From Nocardioidaceae bacterium (GTDB lineage Bacteria > Actinomycetota > Actinomycetes > Propionibacteriales > Nocardioidaceae), in NCBI GenBank assembly GCA_017744365.1, contig JAGIBL010000002.1, positions 806,001 through 870,000 on the forward strand: DNA of 64,000 nucleotides. The letters run 5' to 3'. Below, piece by piece: positions 42,741 through 50,398 of this stretch. The notes beneath the pieces were generated by a model. It saw nothing but the letters and a program-made list of their open reading frames with translations. It searched no databases and had not been told where the DNA came from. The position numbers and the translations under genes are program-made. The stretch's first letter is position 1, and every line of letters starts with the position of its first letter.

Positions 42741-44849
42741 ATGTTCGAGAAGCTCGCCACGTTCCTGCACCGCCACCGGGTCCGGGTGCTGGTGCTCGCG
42801 CTGGTCGCCGTCGCGCTCGCCGGCGCGGTCGGCATCGGGGTCGCGAAGCACCTGAGCCCGTACGGCGACAGCGATCCCGGGACCGAGTCGGAGCAGGCCG
42901 CACGCCGCTTCGAGGCCGCCACCGGCCGGCAGATCGACCCCGGGGTGATCGCGGTCGTCTCGCCGATGTCGCGCGCTCGCGTCGAGCAGGTCGCCGCACA
43001 GCTGCGGGCCAGCCGCGACGTGGCAGCGGTCTCGACGTACTACGACACCCACGAGGACGCGATGGTCTCGAAGGACGGGCGCTCGACGTACGTGGTCGCC
43101 AGCTTCGCGCCACGCTCGGACACCCGGCTGCAGGAGGACGCCACCCGGCTGGAGGAGGCGTTCGCGGACCAGCGCGACGTGAGGCTCGGCGGCGGTGCCA
43201 TCGCGGCGGCGCAGGTCAACACCCAGGTCGGCGACGACCTCGCCCGCGCCGAGCTGTTCGCGTTCCCGCTGATCTGCCTGCTCTCGCTGCTGTTCTTCAG
43301 GTCGTTCGTCGCCTCGCTGCTGCCACCGGTGCTCGGCGGGCTGGCGATCCTGGTGACGTTCTTCGCCCTGCGGGTGGTGGCGAGCTTCACCGACCTGTCC
43401 GTCTTCGCGCTCAACATCGTCACCGGCCTCGGTCTGGGGCTGGCCATCGACTACAGCCTGTTCATGGTCTCCCGCTACCGCGAGGAGGCGGCGCGCACCG
43501 GCTTCGGCGTCGAGGCGCTGGGCCGGACCCTGGCGACGTCGGGTCGCGCGATCGTGTTCAGCTCGCTGACCGTGGGTGCCGCGCTCGCGTCGCTGACCGT
43601 CTTCCCGCAGCGGTTCCTGTACTCGATGGGCCTCGCCGGCGCGATCGTCGCCCTGGTGGCCGCGGTGCTCGCGCTCGTCGTGCTGCCCGCACTGCTGGCC
43701 GTGCTCGGTCCGCGGGTCAACGCGCTCGCGCCGGCATGGCTGCAGCGCGCGGCGGACCGCGACGCTCGGCCCGCCGAGTCGGGCTTCTGGTACCGGCTCT
43801 CCCGGTTCGTCGTCGCCCGCCCCGGGCGGATCGCGCTGGCGAGCGCCGTCGCCCTGGTGGCACTGGGCGCCCCGTTCGCCTCGATCCGGTTCCTGCCCGC
43901 CGATGCCGGGGTGCTGCCGTCGAGCGCGAGCGCGCACCAGGTCGACACCGCGCTGCGCACCGAGTTCCCGCCCGGGCGCACGTCGCCGCTGCACGTCGTG
44001 ATCGGCGCACCGGCAGGGTCGCCCGAGGTCGCCTCGCTGGTGTCGCGGCTGCGCTCGGTGCCGAACGTCGCGGCGGTCGCACCGGCCCGGCCCGCGGGTC
44101 CGGCGCTCTCACTGGTCGACGTGGCACCGGCGCGGTCGACGTACGGCGCGGCGAGCCGGCAGCTGGTGCACGACGTACGGGATCTCGAGGCACCGGTCTC
44201 CGTGGAGGTCGCCGGCGACACCGCGCACTGGGTCGACCTGCGGCACAGCCTCGGCACGCACCTGCCCTGGGTGCTGCTGCTCGTGGTCGCCTCGACGATC
44301 CTCGCGCTGTTCCTGATGACCGGCTCGCTGGTGCTCGGGATCAAGGCCGTGCTGATGAACGCGCTGAGTCTCAGCGCGGTGTTCGGCGTGCTGGTGCTGG
44401 TCTTCCAGGACGGCCGGCTGGAGGGCCTGCTCTCCTACCGGAGCACCGGTGCGCTCGACGCGACCCAGCCGATCCTGCTGTTCGCGATGGCGTTCGGGCT
44501 GGCGACGGACTACGCGGTGTTCCTGCTCTCCCGGATCAAGGAGGCGTACGACGGCGGCGCGACCAACGAGACCGCGGTGGCGCTGGGCCTGGAGCGCACC
44601 GGGCGGATCGTGACCGCGGCCGCGCTGCTGTTCGCGGTGGCGATCGGCGCGTTCGCGACCTCGCAGATCGCGTTCATCAAGGAGCTCGGGCTCGGCACCG
44701 CGCTGGCCGTGCTGATCGACGCCTCGGTGGTCCGGGGGCTGCTGGTGCCCTCGCTCATGCAGCTGCTGGGCCGCTGGAACTGGTGGGCGCCGGGCATCCT
44801 GCGACGCGTGCGCGGGTCGCGGCTGCTGGTGCCGGAGCCGGAGGCCTAG
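42741..44849 (+). CDS. MMPL-family (RND) transporter
   Basis: A 702-residue membrane transporter with about twelve helices in two repeats, each preceded by a large external loop. The N-terminal helix (VLVLALVAVALAGAV), the motif GLGLGLAIDYSLFMVSRYREE and its second-half counterpart AFGLATDYAVFLLSRIKE, with the Asp-Tyr pair used for proton coupling, define the family. In mycobacteria such proteins export lipids and siderophores. The two operators in front and the SCP2-like regulator suggest a lipid-like inducer or cargo. The ATG at 42741 follows AAGGAG. Confidence 0.9.
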   Translation: MFEKLATFLHRHRVRVLVLALVAVALAGAVGIGVAKHLSPYGDSDPGTESEQAARRFEAATGRQIDPGVIAVVSPMSRARVEQVAAQLRASRDVAAVSTYYDTHEDAMVSKDGRSTYVVASFAPRSDTRLQEDATRLEEAFADQRDVRLGGGAIAAAQVNTQVGDDLARAELFAFPLICLLSLLFFRSFVASLLPPVLGGLAILVTFFALRVVASFTDLSVFALNIVTGLGLGLAIDYSLFMVSRYREEAARTGFGVEALGRTLATSGRAIVFSSLTVGAALASLTVFPQRFLYSMGLAGAIVALVAAVLALVVLPALLAVLGPRVNALAPAWLQRAADRDARPAESGFWYRLSRFVVARPGRIALASAVALVALGAPFASIRFLPADAGVLPSSASAHQVDTALRTEFPPGRTSPLHVVIGAPAGSPEVASLVSRLRSVPNVAAVAPARPAGPALSLVDVAPARSTYGAASRQLVHDVRDLEAPVSVEVAGDTAHWVDLRHSLGTHLPWVLLLVVASTILALFLMTGSLVLGIKAVLMNALSLSAVFGVLVLVFQDGRLEGLLSYRSTGALDATQPILLFAMAFGLATDYAVFLLSRIKEAYDGGATNETAVALGLERTGRIVTAAALLFAVAIGAFATSQIAFIKELGLGTALAVLIDASVVRGLLVPSLMQLLGRWNWWAPGILRRVRGSRLLVPEPEA

Positions 44850-45799
44850 CGAGCGCGGACGCTGCTCACCAGATCGGCCGCCGCCTCCGGCCAGCTCGGG
44901 TGGGCGAACTCGAACCCGGCGTCGAGCAGCCGGCCCGGCACCACCCGGCGGCTCTTGAGGAGCAGCTCGGTGTCGGTGCGCAGCGCCCACGCACCGAGCC
45001 CCGCCATCGCCCTGGTGGCGGGCAGGCCAGGCCGGTGGCCCCAGGCACGGCGCAGGTCGCGCATCATCTCGCGCTGCGGGAGCGGGCCCGGCGAGGCCAG
45101 GTTGACCGCGCCGTCGAGGTCGGTGCGCTCGAGGAGCAGGTCGACCGCGCGGCAGAAGTCGAGGGCGTGGATCCAGGAGACGTACTGGCCACCGCCGGCG
45201 ACCGGACCGCCCAGGCCGAGGCGCGCCATCCACAGCAGGTAGTCGAAGACCCCGCCGCGGCTCGGGCTCATCACCATCGCGGCGCGCAGGGCGACCCGCC
45301 GGGTGTGCGGCAGGGTCGCCTCCTGCTGGGCGGCCTCCCAGCTCCGTGCGATCCGGATGCTGTACTCCCAGTACAGCGGGACGTGCGGCTCCTCGCCCCC
45401 GATGATGCCGGTGGCCTCGTCGTGGGGGGCGTCGCGTCGGTCGGCGTAGATGGTCGCGGTGCTCATCTGCAGCCAGACCCGCGGCGGGTTCGCGACCTGC
45501 TCCAGGGCGTTGCCGACCGCGCGGGTCGAGTCGACCCGCGAGCTCATCATCTGGCGCAGGTTGGCGTCGGTGTAGCGGCAGCTGACCGATCGCCCGGCGA
45601 GGTTGACCACGACGTCGGCACCGTCGAGCTCCTCGACCCAGCCGCCGACCGTGCGGCCGTCCCAGAGCCGGTGCCGGACGCCGGGCTCGAGGGTCTCGGG
45701 GTGCCGGCTCAGGACGACGACGTCGTGCCCGGCCGCGGCAAGGTGGCGCCGGAGCACGCCCCCGACCTGGCCGGTGCCTCCGGGGATGACGATGCGCAT
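44846..45799 (-). CDS. NAD(P)-binding epimerase, TIGR01777/YfcH-like
   Basis: A 317-residue extended-SDR protein. The cofactor site is IPGGTGQVGG at residues 5-14, NLAGRSV is the downstream NAD(P) motif, and the C-terminal FAHPSWPEA is the tail common in the YfcH subgroup. The usual catalytic YxxxK is replaced (YWEYSIRIARSWE). The function of the subgroup is unknown. It overlaps the convergent MMPL gene by 4 bp, and a 28-bp palindrome lies 15 bp upstream of its start. Confidence 0.8.
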   Translation of the reverse strand: MRIVIPGGTGQVGGVLRRHLAAAGHDVVVLSRHPETLEPGVRHRLWDGRTVGGWVEELDGADVVVNLAGRSVSCRYTDANLRQMMSSRVDSTRAVGNALEQVANPPRVWLQMSTATIYADRRDAPHDEATGIIGGEEPHVPLYWEYSIRIARSWEAAQQEATLPHTRRVALRAAMVMSPSRGGVFDYLLWMARLGLGGPVAGGGQYVSWIHALDFCRAVDLLLERTDLDGAVNLASPGPLPQREMMRDLRRAWGHRPGLPATRAMAGLGAWALRTDTELLLKSRRVVPGRLLDAGFEFAHPSWPEAAADLVSSVRAR

Positions 45800-45813
45800 G
45801 GAGGAAGGCTAGA

Positions 45814-45841
45814 CCCGGATTTGAACATGTTCAAATCCGGG
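45814..45841. promoter_or_regulatory. Perfect 28-bp palindrome with a KstR-like centre
   Basis: The 28 bases are completely self-complementary (14-nt arms starting CCCGGATT, no spacer). The centre, TTGAACATGTTCAA (45821-45834), fits TNNAACNNGTTNNA, the KstR-type motif. The palindrome lies between the end of the oxidoreductase gene and the start of the epimerase gene, both on the minus strand. It could be an operator for the epimerase, or a terminator hairpin for the oxidoreductase. Confidence 0.55.
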
Positions 45842-45854
45842 CCTCCGCCGCGCA

Positions 45855-46772
45855 TCAGGAGCGAACGCGGATGACCGTCTTCCCCCGGAGCCGCTCGGTC
45901 GGGTTCAGGGCGGCGAGCGCGTCGTCGAGGTTCGCGACCGTGCCGATGTTGGTCCGCAGCCGTCCGTCGCGCACCCGCTGGACGATCTCGCCGAGCTGAG
46001 CGCGATCGGACTCGACCACGAAGTCCACGGCGAGGCCGTCGGCCGGCCTCGCCTCGACCGGGCCCACGACGGAGACCAGGGTCCCGCCGGACCGGACCAG
46101 GGCCGCGGAGCGCTTCCCGATGTCGCCGCCGATGACGTCGAAGACCAGGTCCACGCCGCCGACGTCCTCGAGCCGGTCGCCGTCGAGGTCGACGAACTCG
46201 TGGGCGCCGAAGTCGAGCGCCTTCGCGCGGTCGGCCGCCCGTCCGGTGCCGATGACGTGGGCGCCGGCCTCGCGAGCCAGCTGCGTCACCATCGTCCCGA
46301 CGGCGCCGGCCGCGCCGTGCGCGAGGACACTGGTCCCCGGCCGGAGGCGGCCGTGGTCGAAGAGTCCCTGCCAGGCGGTGAGGCCGGAGATGGGCAGGCT
46401 CGCCCCCACGGGGAACTCGACGTCGCCGGGCAGGGGCGCGAGGTTGCGCGCCTCGACCGCGACGTACTCGGCGAGGGTGCCGTCGCGATGCCAGTCCGTG
46501 AGCCCGAGCACGCGCTGCCCGACGGTCAGGCCCGTCGTGCCGTAGCCGAGCGCGGTGACCACCCCGGCCAGCTCGTGCCCCGGGACCGAGGGCGTGCGGT
46601 CGCGGCCGGACCGGTCGGTCCAGGTGGACGGCCACTCCAGCTCGGTCGGGACGAACCCCGACGCATGCACCTCGACGAGCACGTCGTTGATCGCCACGGG
46701 CGGCTCGGGTCGCTCGGTCTGCGTCATCCCGGCCAGTCCCGCAGCCTGATCGGTCACCACGATCGCCTTCAT
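45855..46772 (-). CDS. NADP-dependent quinone oxidoreductase-like MDR protein
   Basis: A 305-residue zinc-independent medium-chain dehydrogenase/reductase. Residues 1-130 form the GroES-like domain (PSVPGHELAGVVTALG), and the Rossmann motif is HGAAGAVGTMVTQLA. No structural zinc cysteines are present, which points to the quinone oxidoreductase subgroup. It is divergent from a TetR gene, and the operator-like inverted repeat between them suggests TetR control. Substrate may be a quinone or reactive enone; unproved. Confidence 0.87.
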   Translation of the reverse strand: MKAIVVTDQAAGLAGMTQTERPEPPVAINDVLVEVHASGFVPTELEWPSTWTDRSGRDRTPSVPGHELAGVVTALGYGTTGLTVGQRVLGLTDWHRDGTLAEYVAVEARNLAPLPGDVEFPVGASLPISGLTAWQGLFDHGRLRPGTSVLAHGAAGAVGTMVTQLAREAGAHVIGTGRAADRAKALDFGAHEFVDLDGDRLEDVGGVDLVFDVIGGDIGKRSAALVRSGGTLVSVVGPVEARPADGLAVDFVVESDRAQLGEIVQRVRDGRLRTNIGTVANLDDALAALNPTERLRGKTVIRVRS

Positions 46773-46820
46773 GCGCCACGCCTTTCCCGGTAGCCGTGCT
46801 CTCGGTGCGACGCTACTCGT

Positions 46821-46840
46821 ATTGGACTGTTTAGTCCAAT
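46821..46840. promoter_or_regulatory. TetR operator-like inverted repeat
   Basis: The 8-bp arms ATTGGACT (46821-46828) and AGTCCAAT (46833-46840) are perfect, with a 4-bp spacer. The site lies midway in the gap between the MDR gene and the tetR gene, about 45 bp from each start, a classical place for a local TetR repressor. Confidence 0.6.
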
Positions 46841-46883
46841 CTTGTTTCCCGGGGACGCCGGGCGGGCTCAGTAGCATGGCCGG

Positions 46884-47513
46884 GTGACGACCGCCGCCGA
46901 CCCGCCCACGGGCAGGCGCCTGACCGCGCGCGGGGCGAGGACGCGGGCGAACATCGTGTCCGCCGCGGCCGACCTGATGTACGTCCAGGGAGTCGAGGCG
47001 ACGACCATCGACGACGTGCTGACCGCCAGCGGAGCGAGCAAGTCCCAGCTGTACCACCACTTCGACAGCAAGGACGCTCTGGTGCGGGCCGTCGTCGAGC
47101 AGGTGGGCGAACGCGTCATCGAGCGCGAGCGGGAGGCCCTCGGCAAGGTCTCGACGCTCCGCGGCCTGCGGCGCTGGCGCGATGCCCTGGTGCGGAGCAA
47201 CGCGCTGCGCCACGGCGCCTACGGCTGCGCGCTCGGCTCGCTCGCCTCCGAGGTCGCCGACCACGACGCCCTTGCCCGGCAGTCGCTCTCCCGCCTCTTC
47301 GCCGAGTGGCAGGACCTCCTGGCAGGCGCGCTGAGCCGCCTCCAGGACGGTGGCGCACTTCCGCCCGAGGCGTCGACCGACGGGCTCGCCACCGGGCTGA
47401 TGGCGGCCGTCCAGGGCGGCTACCTCCTGGCGCAGACCGCGCAGGACGTGGCCCCGATGGCGACGTCGATCGACATGGCGCTCGCCCACATCGAGAGCCT
47501 GACCGCCGGCTGA
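46884..47513 (+). CDS. TetR-family transcriptional regulator
   Basis: A 209-residue repressor. The N-terminal helix-turn-helix is TTIDDVLTASGASKSQLYHHFDSKDAL (about 38-64), and the C-terminal domain with GAYGCALGSLASE resembles the TetR_C_33-type ligand domain found in regulators of quinone- or electrophile-inducible oxidoreductases. It starts with GTG at 46884 and is divergent from such an oxidoreductase, with a fitting operator between them. Confidence 0.88.
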   Translation: MTTAADPPTGRRLTARGARTRANIVSAAADLMYVQGVEATTIDDVLTASGASKSQLYHHFDSKDALVRAVVEQVGERVIEREREALGKVSTLRGLRRWRDALVRSNALRHGAYGCALGSLASEVADHDALARQSLSRLFAEWQDLLAGALSRLQDGGALPPEASTDGLATGLMAAVQGGYLLAQTAQDVAPMATSIDMALAHIESLTAG

Positions 47514-47603
47514 GCGTCGGGCAGACGGGTCGGTCAGCGGCTCCGAAAATCATGGTCGCCCGGGGCGCCGGTTTCGGGCGGGCGTCGGTGGGTTTCGGTA
47601 GAA

Positions 47604-47619
47604 TCGAACATACGTTCGA
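47604..47619 (+). promoter_or_regulatory. SOS (LexA) box upstream of the HNH nuclease gene
   Basis: TCGAACATACGTTCGA matches the actinobacterial LexA box TCGAAC-N4-GTTCGA at all fixed positions. A possible -10 element TAGAAT (47599-47604) abuts it. The box ends 14 bp before the ATG, just ahead of the AAGGAGG ribosome-binding site. Confidence 0.75.
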
Positions 47620-47633
47620 ACAAGGAGGTAGCC

Positions 47634-48824
47634 ATGCGGAACCCCGCTGTAGCGGTGGCGGCCGCGCCGCTACCTACCGACGCCGCCGCGATCGTGGAGG
47701 AGCTGCGGGCCCTCGAAGAGCTCAAGTGTGTGGCCGAGGCACGGCAGGCCCGGCTCACGGTGGCGTTGCAGACGCTGCGTCGGTCGGAGGGTGATGACAC
47801 GGGGGTGCACGCCGAGGTCGCGCTGGCGAGGCGGGTCTCTCCGTATCGCGGGAGCCAGCTGTTGTCCCTGGCGACGGTGCTGGATCGGGAGTTGCCCTGT
47901 ACGAAGGCGGCGTTCGAGGCGGGTCTGATCTCGCAGTGGCGGGCGCAGATCATCGCGCGGGAGACCGGCTGCCTGTCCCTGGAGCACCGGATGCAGGTCG
48001 ACGAGGCGATCGCCGGCGACCCCGTCGAGCTGTCCCAGCGTGGGGACAAGGAGACCGCGGCGATGGTCCAGCAGCACGCCGCCCGGCTCGATGCGGCGGT
48101 GCTCGCCCGGCGGCGCCGGTACGCCGAGTCTGCTCGCCGGGTCAGCATCCGCCCGGCGCCGGACTCGATGGTCTTCCTTACCGCACTGCTCCCGATGGCC
48201 ACCGGCATCGGGGTCTACGCCTCGTTGAAGGCCCACGCCACCACGGCGGTCGGGATCGGTGAGGCGACCAGCATCGGTACCGCGATGGCCGACGAACTGG
48301 TCCGCCGTGTCACCGGTCTCACCAAGGACCTGCCCCCACCGGTCGCGCTCGGCATGGCCATGACCACCGATGCCTTGCTGGAACACGGCGACGAGCCGGT
48401 CTGGATCGACGGCTACGGCCCCGCCCCCGCCGAGGTCGGCCGCGCCTTGATCGCCGACAACCTCGACGCCGGCGCCAAGGTCTGGCTCAAGCGACTCTTC
48501 ACCCGCCCCGAGACCGGCGAGCTGATCGCGATGGACTCCCGCGCCCGGCTCTTCCCCAAGGCACTGGCCGACTTCATCGGCATCCGCGACCGCTGGTGCC
48601 GCACCCCCTGGTGCGACGCCCCCATCCGCCACCGCGACCACATCAAGCCCCACGCCGACGGAGGCGAGACCAGCGCCGTCAACGGGCAAGGACTCTGCGA
48701 AGCCTGCAACCACGCCAAACAAGCCGCCGGCTGGTCGAGTGTGACCGTCCCCGGGCCAACACACACCGTCGAAACCACCACTCCGACCGGGCACCGCTAC
48801 CGATCAAGAGCACCAGCAGCCTGA
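47634..48824 (+). CDS. DUF222-HNH endonuclease (13E12-like), SOS-controlled
   Basis: A 396-residue nuclease of the type abundant in actinobacteria and called 13E12 repeat protein in Mycobacterium tuberculosis. The N-terminal ~300 residues are DUF222, and the C-terminal HNH domain has WCDAPIRHRDHIKPHADGG followed by N and the CEACNHAK zinc pair. A strong AAGGAGG site fixes the ATG at 47634. The LexA box implies induction by DNA damage. Members occur in many near-identical copies and may recombine; no mobile-element ends are visible here. Confidence 0.88.
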   Translation: MRNPAVAVAAAPLPTDAAAIVEELRALEELKCVAEARQARLTVALQTLRRSEGDDTGVHAEVALARRVSPYRGSQLLSLATVLDRELPCTKAAFEAGLISQWRAQIIARETGCLSLEHRMQVDEAIAGDPVELSQRGDKETAAMVQQHAARLDAAVLARRRRYAESARRVSIRPAPDSMVFLTALLPMATGIGVYASLKAHATTAVGIGEATSIGTAMADELVRRVTGLTKDLPPPVALGMAMTTDALLEHGDEPVWIDGYGPAPAEVGRALIADNLDAGAKVWLKRLFTRPETGELIAMDSRARLFPKALADFIGIRDRWCRTPWCDAPIRHRDHIKPHADGGETSAVNGQGLCEACNHAKQAAGWSSVTVPGPTHTVETTTPTGHRYRSRAPAA

Positions 48825-48835
48825 GAGACGCGTGA

Positions 48836-49267
48836 TTAGTCGGTCCAGGTGCGCAAGTCGTCCCGCTGCTGAACCAGCGAAGCGATCTGACCGAACATCT
48901 CGGGGCTCAGGAGCTGGTCGAGCGCCGCGAGGGTTGCTTGCTTGCCCGCAGCGTCGATGTGACCCGTGAGCCGCAGCAGCGTGAAGCCCGCCGACTGGAC
49001 AGCCATGGCGTCGTCCAAGGTGTGGGTGCCCAAGTACTCCGCCGGATCGCCTTCGAGGACGTCGGCCACCGTCGAATCGGGACCGAGCTCGTCGCGATGC
49101 TCCTCCCAGCTCGCCAGCATGTCCGCGCCTTCGTCGGACCCGAACGGAGTGGTCTCGTCGGACTCGTCTTCGTAGGTCGGGTCAGTGAAGTGCGCCGCGA
49201 ACGCCGGCGCAACCGTCGCCGGGGCCGCATCAGGCAAGGTCCCGACCGTGGATGTACGAAGCTTCAC
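48836..49267 (-). CDS. Hypothetical protein
   Basis: A 143-residue soluble, acidic protein (GTG start at 49267). A short N-terminal region is followed by a highly acidic stretch (DPTYEDESDETTPFGSDEGAD) and a helical C-terminal half (VQSAGFTLLRLTGHID, ALDQLLSPEMFGQIASLVQQ). I do not recognise a domain. It converges with the HNH nuclease gene at only 11 bp, without an evident hairpin between them. Confidence 0.6.
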   Translation of the reverse strand: MKLRTSTVGTLPDAAPATVAPAFAAHFTDPTYEDESDETTPFGSDEGADMLASWEEHRDELGPDSTVADVLEGDPAEYLGTHTLDDAMAVQSAGFTLLRLTGHIDAAGKQATLAALDQLLSPEMFGQIASLVQQRDDLRTWTD

Positions 49268-49310
49268 CGCCGGAGTCTCGCACGGTGACAGCCTTGTGGA
49301 ACGCGCCGCG

Positions 49311-50381
49311 TCAGCGGCCCGCCTTCTCCCGGAGCGCCTCCTCGACCGCCGCCGCCACGGTCGCGTCGACCTTCGCCTTCCGCGACCGGCGCCAGCGACT
49401 CACCACGACCACGACCAGCCGGACGAGGACGACGAGGGCGACCAGGAAGCCGGCCAGGTACACGAACGACAGCGCGGAGACGACCGCGCGGGTGGACCCC
49501 GCGACCGGCGCGAGCGTCGAGGTGGAGCCGGCCGCGTCCGTCGCGACCGGAGTCACGGTGACCTTCCCGGAGACCCACAGCATCGCTCGCACGTCGGGGA
49601 CGGAGACCTTCGCGTCCCAGGACTCCCCGGGCAGCAGGTTGGGCAGCCGGGCCAGGTCCAGGGTGTGCGAGGAGAGCCCCGGGCCACCGGCGACCTCGGC
49701 CTTCTGCAGGCCGCCGAGGACGGTGTTGCCGGTGTTGTGCACCGTGTAGCGGAGGGTGGCCGGGCCGGTCCCGAACGGGTTGGCGCCGTCGTACTCGAGC
49801 TTCAGGTCCTCCACCTGGAGGCGGGGGGTCACCTTGCCCGCGACCCGGGTCTCGATGCGCAGGCCGACGCGACGGTGCACGACGGTGCCGGACCCCGAGG
49901 AGTCCTGCTGGTCGAGCACGGTCACGATGCCGCCCAGGTGGTCACCGGGCGTGGCGTTCGCCGGGACCTTCATGGTGAAGGGGATCTGCACCTGCTGGTG
50001 CGCGGGGATCGTGACCCGCGCGACTCCCGGCCGCACCCAGGTGCCGATCCCCGTCGAGCGCTTGTCGGGAGTGAGGATGTCGAAGCCCCCGGAGTCCGTG
50101 GTGAAGCCGTCCGAGGCGTAGATCCTCAGCGTGATCCTGGTCCGCCCCTTGTTGGCGATGTCGATGCCGTCGGTGAGCTCCTCGCCCGGCTTCACGGTGT
50201 AGGTGTACTTCGGCCGGTCCGAGCCGTACCTGCTCAGCGCGGTGCGCACGGACCAGGAGATCGAGTCGTCCCGGCCCGCCGCCTGCGCGCCGTCGCCGGC
50301 CCCGAGGCCCAGAAGGACCCCGAGGCCGGCGACCACGAGTGCGGTCAGTGCCGCCAGTGTTCGTCTGAACGAGTGGTGCAT
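49311..50381 (-). CDS. DUF916 / WxL-interacting-type membrane protein
   Basis: A 356-residue cell-surface protein. After a signal peptide (about 1-34) comes a two-domain beta region with the DUF916 landmarks ISWSVRTAL, YTVKPGEEL, GTWVRPG, IPFTMKVPANATPGDHLGGIV and YTVHNTGNT, then one membrane helix (FVYLAGFLVALVVLVRLVVVVV) and a basic cytoplasmic tail. In Firmicutes these proteins bind peptidoglycan and WxL-domain partners. The gene directly follows, by about 17 bp, a secreted phosphatase with a WxL-like end. The ATG at 50381 is chosen; a TTG lies one codon upstream. Confidence 0.85.
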   Translation of the reverse strand: MHHSFRRTLAALTALVVAGLGVLLGLGAGDGAQAAGRDDSISWSVRTALSRYGSDRPKYTYTVKPGEELTDGIDIANKGRTRITLRIYASDGFTTDSGGFDILTPDKRSTGIGTWVRPGVARVTIPAHQQVQIPFTMKVPANATPGDHLGGIVTVLDQQDSSGSGTVVHRRVGLRIETRVAGKVTPRLQVEDLKLEYDGANPFGTGPATLRYTVHNTGNTVLGGLQKAEVAGGPGLSSHTLDLARLPNLLPGESWDAKVSVPDVRAMLWVSGKVTVTPVATDAAGSTSTLAPVAGSTRAVVSALSFVYLAGFLVALVVLVRLVVVVVSRWRRSRKAKVDATVAAAVEEALREKAGR

Positions 50382-50398
50382 CAAGCGTCCGATCGCCT

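Noticed and set aside
45821-45834. GAACATGTTC as a LexA box
   Set aside because: The half-sites GAAC and GTTC are only 2 bp apart; the actinobacterial LexA box needs 4 bp, as in the real box at 47604.
47634-48824. HNH gene as part of a mobile intron or insertion element
   Set aside because: DUF222-HNH proteins are common chromosomal genes in actinobacteria; no inverted ends, target duplication or intron structure are visible.
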